The notes beneath the pieces were generated by a model. The model had not been told where the DNA came from, did no database searches, and worked only from the letters and a program-made list of their open reading frames with translations. From contig JANMMT010000105.1 of assembly GCA_031373545.1 (NCBI GenBank), forward strand, positions 15,205 through 79,204: a DNA stretch of 64,000 nt, in the 5' to 3' direction. Positions within the stretch are counted from its first letter, which is position 1. The number at the start of each line of letters is the position of its first letter. Made by a program: the position numbers and the translations under genes. Shown here one piece after another: positions 49,042 through 56,564 of this stretch. The stretch is from JADCCX01 sp031373545 (GTDB lineage: Bacteria; Pseudomonadota; Alphaproteobacteria; Rhizobiales; Beijerinckiaceae).

Positions 49042-50634
49042 ATGAAACGCAAGATGTTGATGGTTGCCGCGCTGCTGGCAGGCACATTCTTCAGCGCGGT
49101 CTCTGCCGATGCGCGCACCTTCCGCTGGTCGCGGGCGCAGGAGGCAACGACGCTGGACCCGCATTCGGGCAACACCGGCCCCAACCACGTGATGGCGCAT
49201 AACTTCTACGACACACTCGTTGTGCGCGGGTTCGATGGCAAGCTGGTGAGTTCGCTCGCCACCTCGTGGCGCGTGCTGCCGACTGACCCCACGATCTGGG
49301 AATTCAAGCTGCGCCCCGGCGTCAAGTTCCACAACGGGGCCACGCTGACCGCCGATGACGTGGTGTTTTCCATGGAGCGCGCCAAGAAGCCCGCAGCCGA
49401 CATGAAGTCGCTGCTGGTTTCGGTGGAGACCATCACCAAGATCGATGACCTCACCGTGCAGATGAAAACCAAGGGGCCGAACCCGCTCTTGGTCAACAAT
49501 CTCACCAACCTCTTCATCATGAACAAGGCCTGGTCCGAGGCCAACAACGCCGGTGATCCGCAGAACCTGACGCAGAAGGTCGAGAACGGGGCCACCCGCC
49601 AGGCCATGGGCACGGGCGCCTACGTGCTGACGGCACGCGAGCCCGACGTGCGCACGGTGATGAAGCCTTTCGCCGACTTCTGGGGTGCGGCCGACGTGAA
49701 GAACGGCTTCACCGAAATCGTCTATCGCCCCATTCCCGAGGCGGCCACACGGATCGCGGCATTGCTTTCGGGTGAGGTGGATTTCGTGCAGGACGTGCCC
49801 CCGCAGGACATCCAGCGCCTGCAGACCACCACAGGCATCAAGGTTGCCAGCGCCGCCGAGAACCGCTCGATCTTCTTTGGCATGAACATCGGTATCCCCG
49901 AACTGCGCGGCTCGGACGTGAAGGGCAAGAACCCCTTCGCCGACGTGCGCGTGCGCCAGGCGGTCAACACCGCCATCAACCGCGAGGCGATCCAGCGCAT
50001 CACCATGCGCGGGCAATCGACGCCGCAAGGCACCATCGCAACCCCGTTCATCAATGGCTACACCAAGGAGATCGACCAGTGGCCGAAGACCGACGCGGCG
50101 GCGGCGCGCAAGCTGCTGGCGGATGCCGGCTACCCCAATGGCTTCTCCGTGACGCTGCACTGCACCAACGACCGCTACGTGAACGATGAAGGGCTCTGCC
50201 AGGCCGTCGTCTCGATGTTGGGCCAGATCGGCATCAAAGTGACGCTGGTCGGCCAATCGCTCCGCGTGCATTTCCCCGGCATCCAGCGCGGCGAGTATGA
50301 TTTCTACCTCCTGGGCTGGGGCATCCCCACCTTCGACAGCCACTATGTGTTCAACGATCTCTACCGGACGAAGACGCCAACGGCCGGAACGTGGAACGGC
50401 ACGGGATATTCCAACCCGGCTCTCGACGCGAAGATCGACGGGTTGAACTCCGAGGTGGATATCCCCAAGCGCAACGCCGCCATTGCGGAGATCTGGAAAG
50501 AGTTGCAGGCCAACAATGTTTACGCGCCGGTGCACATGCAGTTCATCTCCTACGCCATGCGCGAAGGATTCAACGTGCCGGTTGATGTGGAAAACACGCC
50601 GAAGATGCGCTTCGTGGTGAACCCCGGTTCGTAA
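49042..50634 (+). CDS. ABC transporter substrate-binding protein, family 5 (peptide/nickel type)
   Basis: 530 residues with a signal peptide (MKRKMLMVAALLAGTFFSAV, cleavage near ADA). Typical family-5 signatures: TFRWSRAQEATTLDPHSG, SWRVLPTDPTIWEFKLRPGV, KFHNGATLTADDVVFSMERA and PEAATRIAALLSGEVD. It has no permease or ATPase neighbours and ends at a strong terminator, so it is transcribed alone. The dpp-like operon at 31.5-35.4 kb lacks a binding protein and is one possible partner. Confidence 0.92.
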   Translation: MKRKMLMVAALLAGTFFSAVSADARTFRWSRAQEATTLDPHSGNTGPNHVMAHNFYDTLVVRGFDGKLVSSLATSWRVLPTDPTIWEFKLRPGVKFHNGATLTADDVVFSMERAKKPAADMKSLLVSVETITKIDDLTVQMKTKGPNPLLVNNLTNLFIMNKAWSEANNAGDPQNLTQKVENGATRQAMGTGAYVLTAREPDVRTVMKPFADFWGAADVKNGFTEIVYRPIPEAATRIAALLSGEVDFVQDVPPQDIQRLQTTTGIKVASAAENRSIFFGMNIGIPELRGSDVKGKNPFADVRVRQAVNTAINREAIQRITMRGQSTPQGTIATPFINGYTKEIDQWPKTDAAAARKLLADAGYPNGFSVTLHCTNDRYVNDEGLCQAVVSMLGQIGIKVTLVGQSLRVHFPGIQRGEYDFYLLGWGIPTFDSHYVFNDLYRTKTPTAGTWNGTGYSNPALDAKIDGLNSEVDIPKRNAAIAEIWKELQANNVYAPVHMQFISYAMREGFNVPVDVENTPKMRFVVNPGS

Positions 50635-50664
50635 GCCTCGACGCTTGAAAGCGATGAACACTTT

Positions 50665-50695
50665 AACCCGCTGCGTGGCTGCGCAGCGGGTTTTT
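50665..50695 (+). terminator. Rho-independent terminator after the binding-protein gene
   Basis: An 11-bp stem AACCCGCTGCG / CGCAGCGGGTT with a six-base loop (TGGCTG), running into TTTTT. It lies 31 bp past the stop of the plus-strand gene and also faces the end of the ScfR-like gene on the other strand. Confidence 0.88.
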
Positions 50696-50700
50696 CCATT

Positions 50701-52116
50701 TCACGCGTAAGCGCTCAATCCCCGCCGGTTTTCATCCAGATCCAGCCGCTGGTGCATGGAGGGCACAGCCCTGTCGGCGCAATCGGTGCGCGGGCAGGTG
50801 CGGCAGGAGACACCAATGGGCGTGATGATCTGTGTGTCGTCCAAATTGAGGCCGTCGGCATAAACGATGTCCCGGGCGTGCTGCACGGAGGTGCCAAGAC
50901 CGATGGCGAGTTGCCCGCCGGTCTGCATCAGGCCACTGCGGCCCAGCCCGCGCCCCGAGGGGCGGATGGTGCGCGCCACGCAAAAAAACCGCGAACGATC
51001 CGGCATTTCCGACACCTGGACGCGCAAGATGCCGGGCGTGGCGAAGGCATCATACACGTTCCAGCGCGGGCAGGCCGCGCCGAAGCGGGCCATGCGAATG
51101 CCCGAAGCCGTGAAGCGCTTGGAAATATTGCCCGCGATATCCACCCGGATCAGGTGGAACGGCACGCCCTCCTGCCCCTTGCGCCGCAACGTCGTGAGCC
51201 GGTGGCAGGCCTGCTCGAAAGAGAGGCCGAAGCGGTGCTGCAACACCGTGATGTCGTAGCGCGTCGAGCGGGCGGCCTCCAGAAAGCGCTGGTAGGGTGA
51301 CATGACCGCGGCGGCGAAATAGCTCGCCAGCGCCGCACGCGCCAGCGCATCGGCCTCGGGTGTGGAAAACTTGCCACCGCCGATCAACGTTTCGATCTCG
51401 CGCCGGAAAGCGAGCAACGCGATCTGCACGCCCAATTGAAACGTCCGCGAGGAGAGCGGCAGCATTTCCGACAACTCGAGCCGCCGGGTCAGCGGGTTGT
51501 AGCGGCGCAGCGTGCCATCCATGGTTTCGACCGGCGCGATTTCCACATCGACGGCGTAGCGCGTCGCCAAGAGCTGGATCAGATCGCGCTGCAGGGTGTG
51601 GATGGCGAGGCCGTTCTCGACCCAGAGTTGCTCGGCGGCTTCTTCAAGGTCGGGAAAATGGTTCATGCGCTTCTGCAGGAATTCCGTGACCTCCTCGGAG
51701 GGAATGGTGAGCGAGGCTCCGTCGGCGTCGTCGCCTGCCTGCACGGCACTGCCACCCGGCGCGCGCTTGAGTGTGTCGTAGAGCGAGAGCACCGCCCGCC
51801 CGAGCGCGGGCATGGAGGTGGCCAGATCGCGGATGTCATTGGCCTTCACATCCGCTGAATCGAACAGCGGATCGGAGAAGGCCTCCATCAGAGCCGCTTG
51901 CAGGCGCTCGTCCTCGTCCCCGGCCAGGATCGCCAGATCGACCTGGAACTTTTCCGCGAGTTGCAACAGCACACGCACGGTGACCGGGCGCTGGTTGCTT
52001 TCCAGCAGGTTGAGGTAGCTGGGAGAAATTTCCAGCGCCTCCGCCATCTGCATCTGTGTGAGGCGGCGGTCCTGCCGCAAGCGGCGCAACTTGCCGCCAA
52101 TGCGCATCGACTTCAT
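50701..52116 (-). CDS. XRE/IrrE-family regulator of short-chain acyl metabolism (ScfR/RamB-like)
   Basis: 471 residues. N-terminal XRE helix-turn-helix (RIGGKLRRLRQDRRLTQMQM, then ISPSYLNLLESNQRPVTV) is followed by a central IrrE/M78-like part (PDLEEAAEQLWVENGLAIHT to FRREIETLIG). The C-terminal DUF2083 region ends with a cysteine cluster GVSCRTCPRTDCADRAVP. This architecture is that of RamB/ScfR regulators, which bind next to isocitrate lyase and propionate genes and respond to acyl-CoA state. It is divergent from aceA with 205 bp between starts. I start at MKSMRIGG; alternatives differ by a few codons. Confidence 0.9.
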   Translation of the reverse strand: MKSMRIGGKLRRLRQDRRLTQMQMAEALEISPSYLNLLESNQRPVTVRVLLQLAEKFQVDLAILAGDEDERLQAALMEAFSDPLFDSADVKANDIRDLATSMPALGRAVLSLYDTLKRAPGGSAVQAGDDADGASLTIPSEEVTEFLQKRMNHFPDLEEAAEQLWVENGLAIHTLQRDLIQLLATRYAVDVEIAPVETMDGTLRRYNPLTRRLELSEMLPLSSRTFQLGVQIALLAFRREIETLIGGGKFSTPEADALARAALASYFAAAVMSPYQRFLEAARSTRYDITVLQHRFGLSFEQACHRLTTLRRKGQEGVPFHLIRVDIAGNISKRFTASGIRMARFGAACPRWNVYDAFATPGILRVQVSEMPDRSRFFCVARTIRPSGRGLGRSGLMQTGGQLAIGLGTSVQHARDIVYADGLNLDDTQIITPIGVSCRTCPRTDCADRAVPSMHQRLDLDENRRGLSAYA

Positions 52117-52143
52117 GAATGCGTGCCTTCCCTCATCATGCAA

Positions 52144-52321
52144 TCAGGCTAAATTAACAAAAACATTACAAAAAATATTTTGTCAATTGTAATATTATTA
52201 TCAATTTACAATCCTGACAAAGCCCCGTGTATACCCGTATTGCCCAATGCTGCACCGCACAGTACTTTCTGCTTGTTGTCAAATCCTGTAAATAACAGGC
52301 ACCGTGATGAGGACTGGACCC
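52144..52321. promoter_or_regulatory. AT-rich divergent promoter region of the regulator and aceA, with repeated TTGTAA-type half-sites
   Basis: In otherwise GC-rich DNA this gap is strongly AT-rich. ATTACAA (52165-52171) and TTGTAAT (52187-52193) form an inverted repeat with 15 bp between; TTACAA (52206-52211) adds a third half-site of the same kind. CAAAAAATATTTTG is a further palindrome between the first two. These are likely binding sites for the adjacent ScfR/RamB-like regulator. No experimental motif for this protein is known to me. Confidence 0.55.
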
Positions 52322-53626
52322 ATGATGATGACCACCCCGACCGATCGCTTCAAAGGCATCAAGCGCGATTACAGCGCCGCCGATGTCGAGAAGCTGCGTG
52401 GCTCGATCAAGATCGAGTACACGCTGGCGCGCCTGGGGGCCAACCGCCTGTGGCAGCTTCTGCACGAGCGCCCCTTCGTGCGCACACTGGGTGCCCTCAC
52501 CGGCAATCAGGCCATGCAGCAGGTGAAGGCCGGTCTAGAAGCCATCTACCTCTCGGGCTGGCAGGTGGCAGCGGATGCCAACAACGCGGGTCAGATGTAC
52601 CCGGATCAATCGCTTTATCCCGCCTCGTCGGTGCCCGATGTGGTCAAGCGCATCAACAACACGCTGCGCCGCGCCGATCAGATCGCCAAGCTGGAAGGCG
52701 ATTCGTCTACCTACTGGTTCGCACCCATCATCGCCGATGCGGAGGCGGGCTTCGGCGGCCCGCTCAATGCCTTCGAACTGATGAAGAGCATGATCGAGGC
52801 GGGCGCTGCGGGCGTCCACTTCGAGGATCAGCTGGCATCGGAGAAGAAGTGCGGCCACCTCGGCGGCAAGGTGCTGGTGCCCACCAAGACCTTCCAGCGC
52901 ACGCTGAACGCCGCCCGCCTTGCTGCGGACGTGCTGGACGTGCCCACGCTGGTGCTGGCCCGTACCGATGCCCATGCCGCCAACCTCATCACCTCAGATG
53001 TGGATGACTATGACCACCCCTGGATCGACCGCGACAGCCGCACCGATGAAGGCTTCTTCCGCCTCAAGCAGGGCAAGACGCATTCGGTTGGTCACGCCAT
53101 CTCGCGCGGCCTCGCTTATGCGCCCTACGCCGATCTGATCTGGTGGGAGACCTCCGAGCCGGATCTGGGCGAGGCGCGCGAGTTTGCGCAGGAAATGCAC
53201 CGCCATCACCCCGGCAAGATGCTGGCTTACAACTGTTCGCCGTCCTTCAACTGGCTCAAGAAGATGAGCATTGACGAGGCCACGCGCTACCAGGAGCAGA
53301 TCGGCGAGATGGGCTACAAGTTCCAGTTCGTCACGCTGGCGGGTTTCCACTCGCTCAACCTCTCGATGTTCGAACTGGCCAAGGGCTATTCCACCCGCGG
53401 CATGGGTGCCTATTCCGAAATGCAGCAGCGGGAGTTTGCGGCGCAGGACAACGGCTTCACTGCCGTGCGTCACCAGCGCGAGGTCGGCACCGGTTACTTC
53501 GACGCCGTGTCGGTGGCGATATCGGCGGGCCGCTCCTCCACCACGGCGATGGCGGGCTCGACCGAGACCGAGCAGTTCCACACCAACACGAATTCTCCCG
53601 CCGCCAAAGGCGTGGCGGCTGAGTAA
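52322..53626 (+). CDS. aceA: Isocitrate lyase
   Basis: A glyoxylate-cycle enzyme that splits isocitrate into glyoxylate and succinate. 434 residues from MMMTTPTDRFKG, with GAGG upstream; a start six codons earlier is possible. The catalytic signature SEKKCGHLGGK is at about residues 178-188 (KKCGH). Also visible are SGWQVAADANNAGQMYPDQS, PIIADAEAGFGG and AYNCSPSFNWLKKM. The short (about 430-residue) class I form is consistent. Malate synthase is not in the window. Regulation by the divergent ScfR-like protein is likely. Confidence 0.97.
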   Translation: MMMTTPTDRFKGIKRDYSAADVEKLRGSIKIEYTLARLGANRLWQLLHERPFVRTLGALTGNQAMQQVKAGLEAIYLSGWQVAADANNAGQMYPDQSLYPASSVPDVVKRINNTLRRADQIAKLEGDSSTYWFAPIIADAEAGFGGPLNAFELMKSMIEAGAAGVHFEDQLASEKKCGHLGGKVLVPTKTFQRTLNAARLAADVLDVPTLVLARTDAHAANLITSDVDDYDHPWIDRDSRTDEGFFRLKQGKTHSVGHAISRGLAYAPYADLIWWETSEPDLGEAREFAQEMHRHHPGKMLAYNCSPSFNWLKKMSIDEATRYQEQIGEMGYKFQFVTLAGFHSLNLSMFELAKGYSTRGMGAYSEMQQREFAAQDNGFTAVRHQREVGTGYFDAVSVAISAGRSSTTAMAGSTETEQFHTNTNSPAAKGVAAE

Positions 53627-53664
53627 GCCGACAGGTCCGTTCATCATTCACCGGAGGAAATATC

Positions 53665-53922
53665 ATGTCCAAGCAGTTCTTTGTCATCGGCGGCGAATAC
53701 AAGGATGCCGACTTCAGCGAAATCGAGGATGGCTCGCACCGTGTCTACGGCCCGTTCACGAGCTACGCCGATGCTGAAGTGGAGTGGAAGCAGCGCTCGG
53801 AGAAAAGCCGCAGCCAGGCCTATACCCGCTACCAGATCGTGGCGGCAGCGCATCATCCCGCACGCCCCTCGGCCCGGCAGAAGGCGGCGCTTGCTGCCAT
53901 CGGCCTGGGCGCGCAGCACTGA
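53665..53922 (+). CDS. DUF4170 domain protein
   Basis: 85 residues with a strong GGAGGAAA ribosome-binding site. QFFVIGGEYKDADFSEI, DGSHRVYGPFTSYADAEVEW and YTRYQIVAA are the parts I associate with DUF4170, a small alphaproteobacterial family without a known function. It follows aceA by 38 bp and precedes a clear terminator, so aceA and this gene may be one transcript. Confidence 0.82.
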   Translation: MSKQFFVIGGEYKDADFSEIEDGSHRVYGPFTSYADAEVEWKQRSEKSRSQAYTRYQIVAAAHHPARPSARQKAALAAIGLGAQH

Positions 53923-53958
53923 GGCTCATCTGACCCAAGACCAATCGAGATAAAATTA

Positions 53959-53989
53959 CCCGCTTCTCCAAAGGAAGCGGGCGTTTTTT
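53959..53989 (+). terminator. Rho-independent terminator after DUF4170
   Basis: Stem CCCGCTTC / GAAGCGGG with a seven-base loop, followed by CG and TTTTTT. It ends the aceA-DUF4170 transcript, with the motB gene convergent immediately after. Confidence 0.88.
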
Positions 53990-53993
53990 GTCT

Positions 53994-54818
53994 CTAAGGC
54001 TTGGCATGCACCGGCAAGGGCGGGGCCTCGTGGAGCATCAGGATCGAGATGCGCCGGTTCGCGGACATCGAAGGATCGTCGGGGAACATCGGCTCTGTGT
54101 CCGCCTTGCCGACCACGCCGGCGAATCGATCATCCGGCACGCCGGAAGCCGCCAGAATATCCCGCACGGCGAGTGCCCGCCCGGTGGAAACCTCCCAGGC
54201 CTGCGAGCCCGGCCGCGCCGCGCCCTTCTGGCCTGAGGTGTGCCCCGTGACGCGGATGCGGTTGGGCATGCGGCGCAGCTGCGGGGCCAGTTGCTCCATC
54301 AGTTTGCGCGCGCGCTCATAGGGCAGCTTGGAACCGTCGGCGAACATCGAGCGCCCATCCTGATCGACGATCTGGATGTCGAGGCCCTCTTTGGTCTCCT
54401 CGATGATGACGTTCTTGGAAATCTGCGCGATCTCCGGGTTGTCCTGCAACGCCTGGCGCAGCGACGCGGCGGCCAGCGCGAACTTGCGATCTGCCGTGGC
54501 GATCTTCAAGCCATCGATCTTGTTGTCAAACGGCACGGGTGCCGTCACGTCCGAGCCGAACTCGGTCGGCAGGTTCTGCACGTTGCGCAACTGCGGCTTG
54601 TAGGGGATGCCGTTCATCTCGATGATGCCATCGAAGCGGCGCTCTTTCTGCGAGCCGAAGGCGTCGCGCATGGAGCCGGCGACCACCTGCATCTTCTCCT
54701 TGTTCTGCGAGGACATGGCCACGAGCATCACGAAGAAGCTCATGAGCAGGGCCATGAGGTCCGCGAAGGTCACGAACCAGCCGTGACCACCCCCGTGTGC
54801 GGCTTTCTTGCGTGCCAT
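53994..54818 (-). CDS. motB: Flagellar motor stator protein MotB
   Basis: 274 residues. One membrane segment near the N terminus contains the ion-binding Asp: WFVTFADLMALLMSFFVMLV (FADLM). Then comes a linker and a C-terminal OmpA-like peptidoglycan-binding domain with RIRVTGHTSG, WEVSTGRALAVRDIL and SANRRISILML. It overlaps motA by one base. No other flagellar genes are in the window, so the stator pair is separate from the main flagellar cluster. Confidence 0.92.
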   Translation of the reverse strand: MARKKAAHGGGHGWFVTFADLMALLMSFFVMLVAMSSQNKEKMQVVAGSMRDAFGSQKERRFDGIIEMNGIPYKPQLRNVQNLPTEFGSDVTAPVPFDNKIDGLKIATADRKFALAAASLRQALQDNPEIAQISKNVIIEETKEGLDIQIVDQDGRSMFADGSKLPYERARKLMEQLAPQLRRMPNRIRVTGHTSGQKGAARPGSQAWEVSTGRALAVRDILAASGVPDDRFAGVVGKADTEPMFPDDPSMSANRRISILMLHEAPPLPVHAKP

Positions 54819-55591
54819 CAGGCAGCCGCCTCGATCATCTCGGCCCGCACCTTTTCAGGAAGGTATGACAGCAGCATCTCGCGCACCGTGGCCGGGCTCT
54901 TGGCGTCGCGAATCTGCAGGATGCCATCGATGATGAGCGTGCGGGAAATCTCTTCCTCCTCCAGCTTCACATGCAGCTTGTCCGCTATGGGGCAGCAGAC
55001 AAGGTTGCCCAGCAGCGCGCCGTAGAGCGTGGCCAACAGCGCGACCGCCATGAAGGGGCCAAGCTTGGAGGGGTCTTCCATGTTGGCGAACATATTGACC
55101 ATGCCGATCAGCGTGCCGACCATGCCCCAGGCAGGCGCTGCGTCGCCGATCGAGCGGTAGATCTTCTGCCCCTCGTCGAGGTGGGTAAGAAACATGTCGC
55201 GGTCGCGTTCGAGCGCGCCGCGGATGAATTCCGCGTCATAGCCATCGGCAATGTAACGGATGCCCTGCGCGAGGAAGGGATCCTCGACCTGCACGTTTTC
55301 CAGCGCGATCGGCCCGGACTTGCGCACGACTTCGGCCACGCGCGTGATCTCCTCGATCAGTTCGCGCGGATGCATCTTGCGCATCTGGAACACGAATTTC
55401 AGGCCGAGTGGCATACCATGGGCGATCGACCCGAACGGAAAGCGGATCATGGTCACCGCGAAACAGCCACCGAAAATCACGATCGCCGCATGCTTGTCCC
55501 AATACTGCGCGAAATTTCCCCCATCGATCATGATGAGCAAGACAAGCGTTCCGAAGCCGAAGACCAGCCCCACGGCTGTTGCAATATCCAT
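54818..55591 (-). CDS. motA: Flagellar motor stator protein MotA (PomA-like)
   Basis: 257 residues from MDIATAVGLVFGFGTLV; a longer frame upstream has no ribosome-binding site. Four membrane segments. The conserved cytoplasmic region ELIEEITRVAEVVRKSGPIALE and the proton/sodium-path region AAPAWGMVGTLIGMVNMF are present, and LLATLYGALLGNLVCCPIAD follows. Its compact length and sequence resemble the sodium-type PomA and short MotA proteins; the ion used cannot be fixed from this. It forms an operon with motB. The 214 bp before the TauE gene hold no clear feature. Confidence 0.92.
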   Translation of the reverse strand: MDIATAVGLVFGFGTLVLLIMIDGGNFAQYWDKHAAIVIFGGCFAVTMIRFPFGSIAHGMPLGLKFVFQMRKMHPRELIEEITRVAEVVRKSGPIALENVQVEDPFLAQGIRYIADGYDAEFIRGALERDRDMFLTHLDEGQKIYRSIGDAAPAWGMVGTLIGMVNMFANMEDPSKLGPFMAVALLATLYGALLGNLVCCPIADKLHVKLEEEEISRTLIIDGILQIRDAKSPATVREMLLSYLPEKVRAEMIEAAA

Positions 55592-55805
55592 CACGCACTC
55601 CGCAACTCTTGACGCCGCGGAACGATGGATTGATCCGCGGGAACGCAACCTGGGTTAACAAGCTGCAGTCTTAGCCCATGCGCCTTAAAGAACGGTTAGG
55701 CCTGTTCGTGTGAGCGGACCTGGCTGCAACGGGCCGCATCACCTTGCGCAACGCACGCGGGGGCTGTTCAAGAGGATGGCCATGCGCATGGTTGGGGAGT
55801 GATCG

Positions 55806-56558
55806 ATGCTGGAACCATTTTTGCCTGCGCAGGTCTCCCTGACGATTGTCCTGCTGCTGGTCGCCATCAGCTTTTTCACCTCGGCGCTGACGGCCGCCTT
55901 CGGCATTGGCGGCGGGGTGGCGATGCTGGGTGCGCTGGCCGGCACGGTTCCGCCCGCCATGATCGTGGCGGTGCACGGCGTGGTGCAGTTCGGCTCCAAC
56001 CTCGGCCGCGTCATCATCCAGCGCGCGCATATCCTGTGGCGGCCCACGGGCCTTTTCACGCTGGGCAGTGCCATCGGCGCGGGGCTGGGCGCCGCGGTGT
56101 TCGTGGCCTTGCCGGAGAAGCTGTTGCTGGGCCTGCTGGGCGGGTTCATCCTGCTCATGACCTGGTTGCCCAAGCCACGCATTCCGGGGCTGGAGACAAC
56201 CGGCGTGTTTCTTGGCGGCATCATTGCCACGTTCGTCACCATGTTCGTGGGTGCGACCGGCCCCTTCGTGCAGGCGCTGTTCCTGCCGTTCGGCCTTGAA
56301 AAGCGGGTGCTGGTCGCCACGCATGCGGCCTGCAATGTCATCCAGCACGGGCTCAAGGTGGTGGCCTTTGGCTGGTTGGGCTTCAATTTCGCCGATTGGC
56401 TGCCGCTGTTGATCGCCATGATCGCCTCGGGCTTTCTGGGCACATGGCTGGGATCTCACCTGCTTGAGCGCATGCCCGAAGCGCTGTTCAGGATCATCCT
56501 GAAGGCGCTGCTGACGGTGCTGTCGCTCGATCTGCTGCGCCGCGCGGCGGGTTGGTGA
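55806..56558 (+). CDS. TauE/SafE-family sulfite exporter
   Basis: 250 residues with about eight hydrophobic segments, including TAAFGIGGGVAMLGALAGTV and GATGPFVQALFLPFGLEKR; VATHAACNVIQHGLKV and the GFLGTWLGSHLLERMPE segment are family-like. Such proteins export sulfite or organic sulfonates, but many members are uncharacterised. It stands alone on the plus strand between two minus-strand units; its end is 6 bp from the ABC exporter stop. Confidence 0.85.
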   Translation: MLEPFLPAQVSLTIVLLLVAISFFTSALTAAFGIGGGVAMLGALAGTVPPAMIVAVHGVVQFGSNLGRVIIQRAHILWRPTGLFTLGSAIGAGLGAAVFVALPEKLLLGLLGGFILLMTWLPKPRIPGLETTGVFLGGIIATFVTMFVGATGPFVQALFLPFGLEKRVLVATHAACNVIQHGLKVVAFGWLGFNFADWLPLLIAMIASGFLGTWLGSHLLERMPEALFRIILKALLTVLSLDLLRRAAGW

Positions 56559-56564
56559 TGTGAC

